This document shows, one piece after another, positions 63,991 through 64,000 of a stretch of 64,000 bases of DNA. The stretch is from Fasciolopsis buskii (lineage: Eukaryota > Platyhelminthes > Trematoda > Plagiorchiida > Fasciolidae). Made by a program: the position numbers and the translations under genes. The notes beneath the pieces are model-generated. The model saw nothing but the letters and a program-made list of their open reading frames with translations. It searched no databases and was not told where the DNA came from. Position 1 is the first letter of the stretch. Every line of letters begins with the position of its first letter. The stretch lies in assembly GCA_008360955.1 (NCBI GenBank), contig LUCM01003740.1:173450-237449 (forward strand). Reading direction: 5' to 3'.

Positions 63991-64000
63991 GAAAAATAAC

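Overview
The window is eukaryotic genomic DNA, most likely from a parasitic flatworm, with trematode favoured over cestode. It has low gene density, long introns with GT-AG borders, and many broken non-LTR retrotransposons (RTE and CR1-like). It also holds a Penelope-like element, a Ty3/gypsy remnant and tRNA-derived short repeats that carry hammerhead-ribozyme motifs. That mixture is familiar from schistosome-like genomes. The species is not identified.

One protein-coding gene can be read with confidence. It is a dihydropyrimidinase-related / collapsin response mediator protein (CRMP/DPYSL family) on the + strand, from about 30.8 kb to beyond 62.3 kb. Nine coding exons were placed: 30798-31007, 36740-36828, 36931-37112, 42636-42820, 52628-52792, 58678-58866, 59955-60101, 60766-61122 and 61996-62260. 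All have GT-AG borders and compatible phases, and together they give about 596 codons. The last placed exon ends on the CRMP tail motif SGFSLSG in phase 1, so a terminal exon must lie downstream and was not found. The protein has lost the metal-binding HxH of true dihydropyrimidinases, as expected of a cytoskeletal/signalling CRMP, and is divergent in the middle.

From 1 to 30.7 kb no cellular gene was recognised. This part holds a decayed Ty3/gypsy integrase with a CR1 fragment beside it (5.1-5.8 kb). It also holds a cluster of tRNA-derived repeats with hammerhead-like motifs (23.8-24.9 kb), a minus-strand Penelope-like element (28.95-29.85 kb) and an (AT)n tract.

From 31 to 62 kb the CRMP introns are packed with repeats. 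Intron 1 has a second tRNA-like repeat. A near-identical 161-bp inverted repeat lies in introns 1 and 3 and brackets exons 2-3. Introns 3 and 4 carry RTE fragments, two of which meet tail to tail at a long ATG microsatellite. Intron 4 also has a foldback element with a hammerhead motif in each arm and a broken CR1-like LINE. Intron 5 has another short-repeat copy and another RTE fragment. From 62.3 to 64 kb there is an unrecognised 151-residue open frame and a further RTE remnant followed by a tRNA-like stretch.

The most unusual content is the short-repeat family. Its copies place hammerhead cores next to a pol III-type tRNA-like head, either as direct repeats (23.8-24.3 kb) or as an inverted pair (46.7-47.0 kb). 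One copy has a perfect six-base-pair stem I and an almost complete catalytic core.
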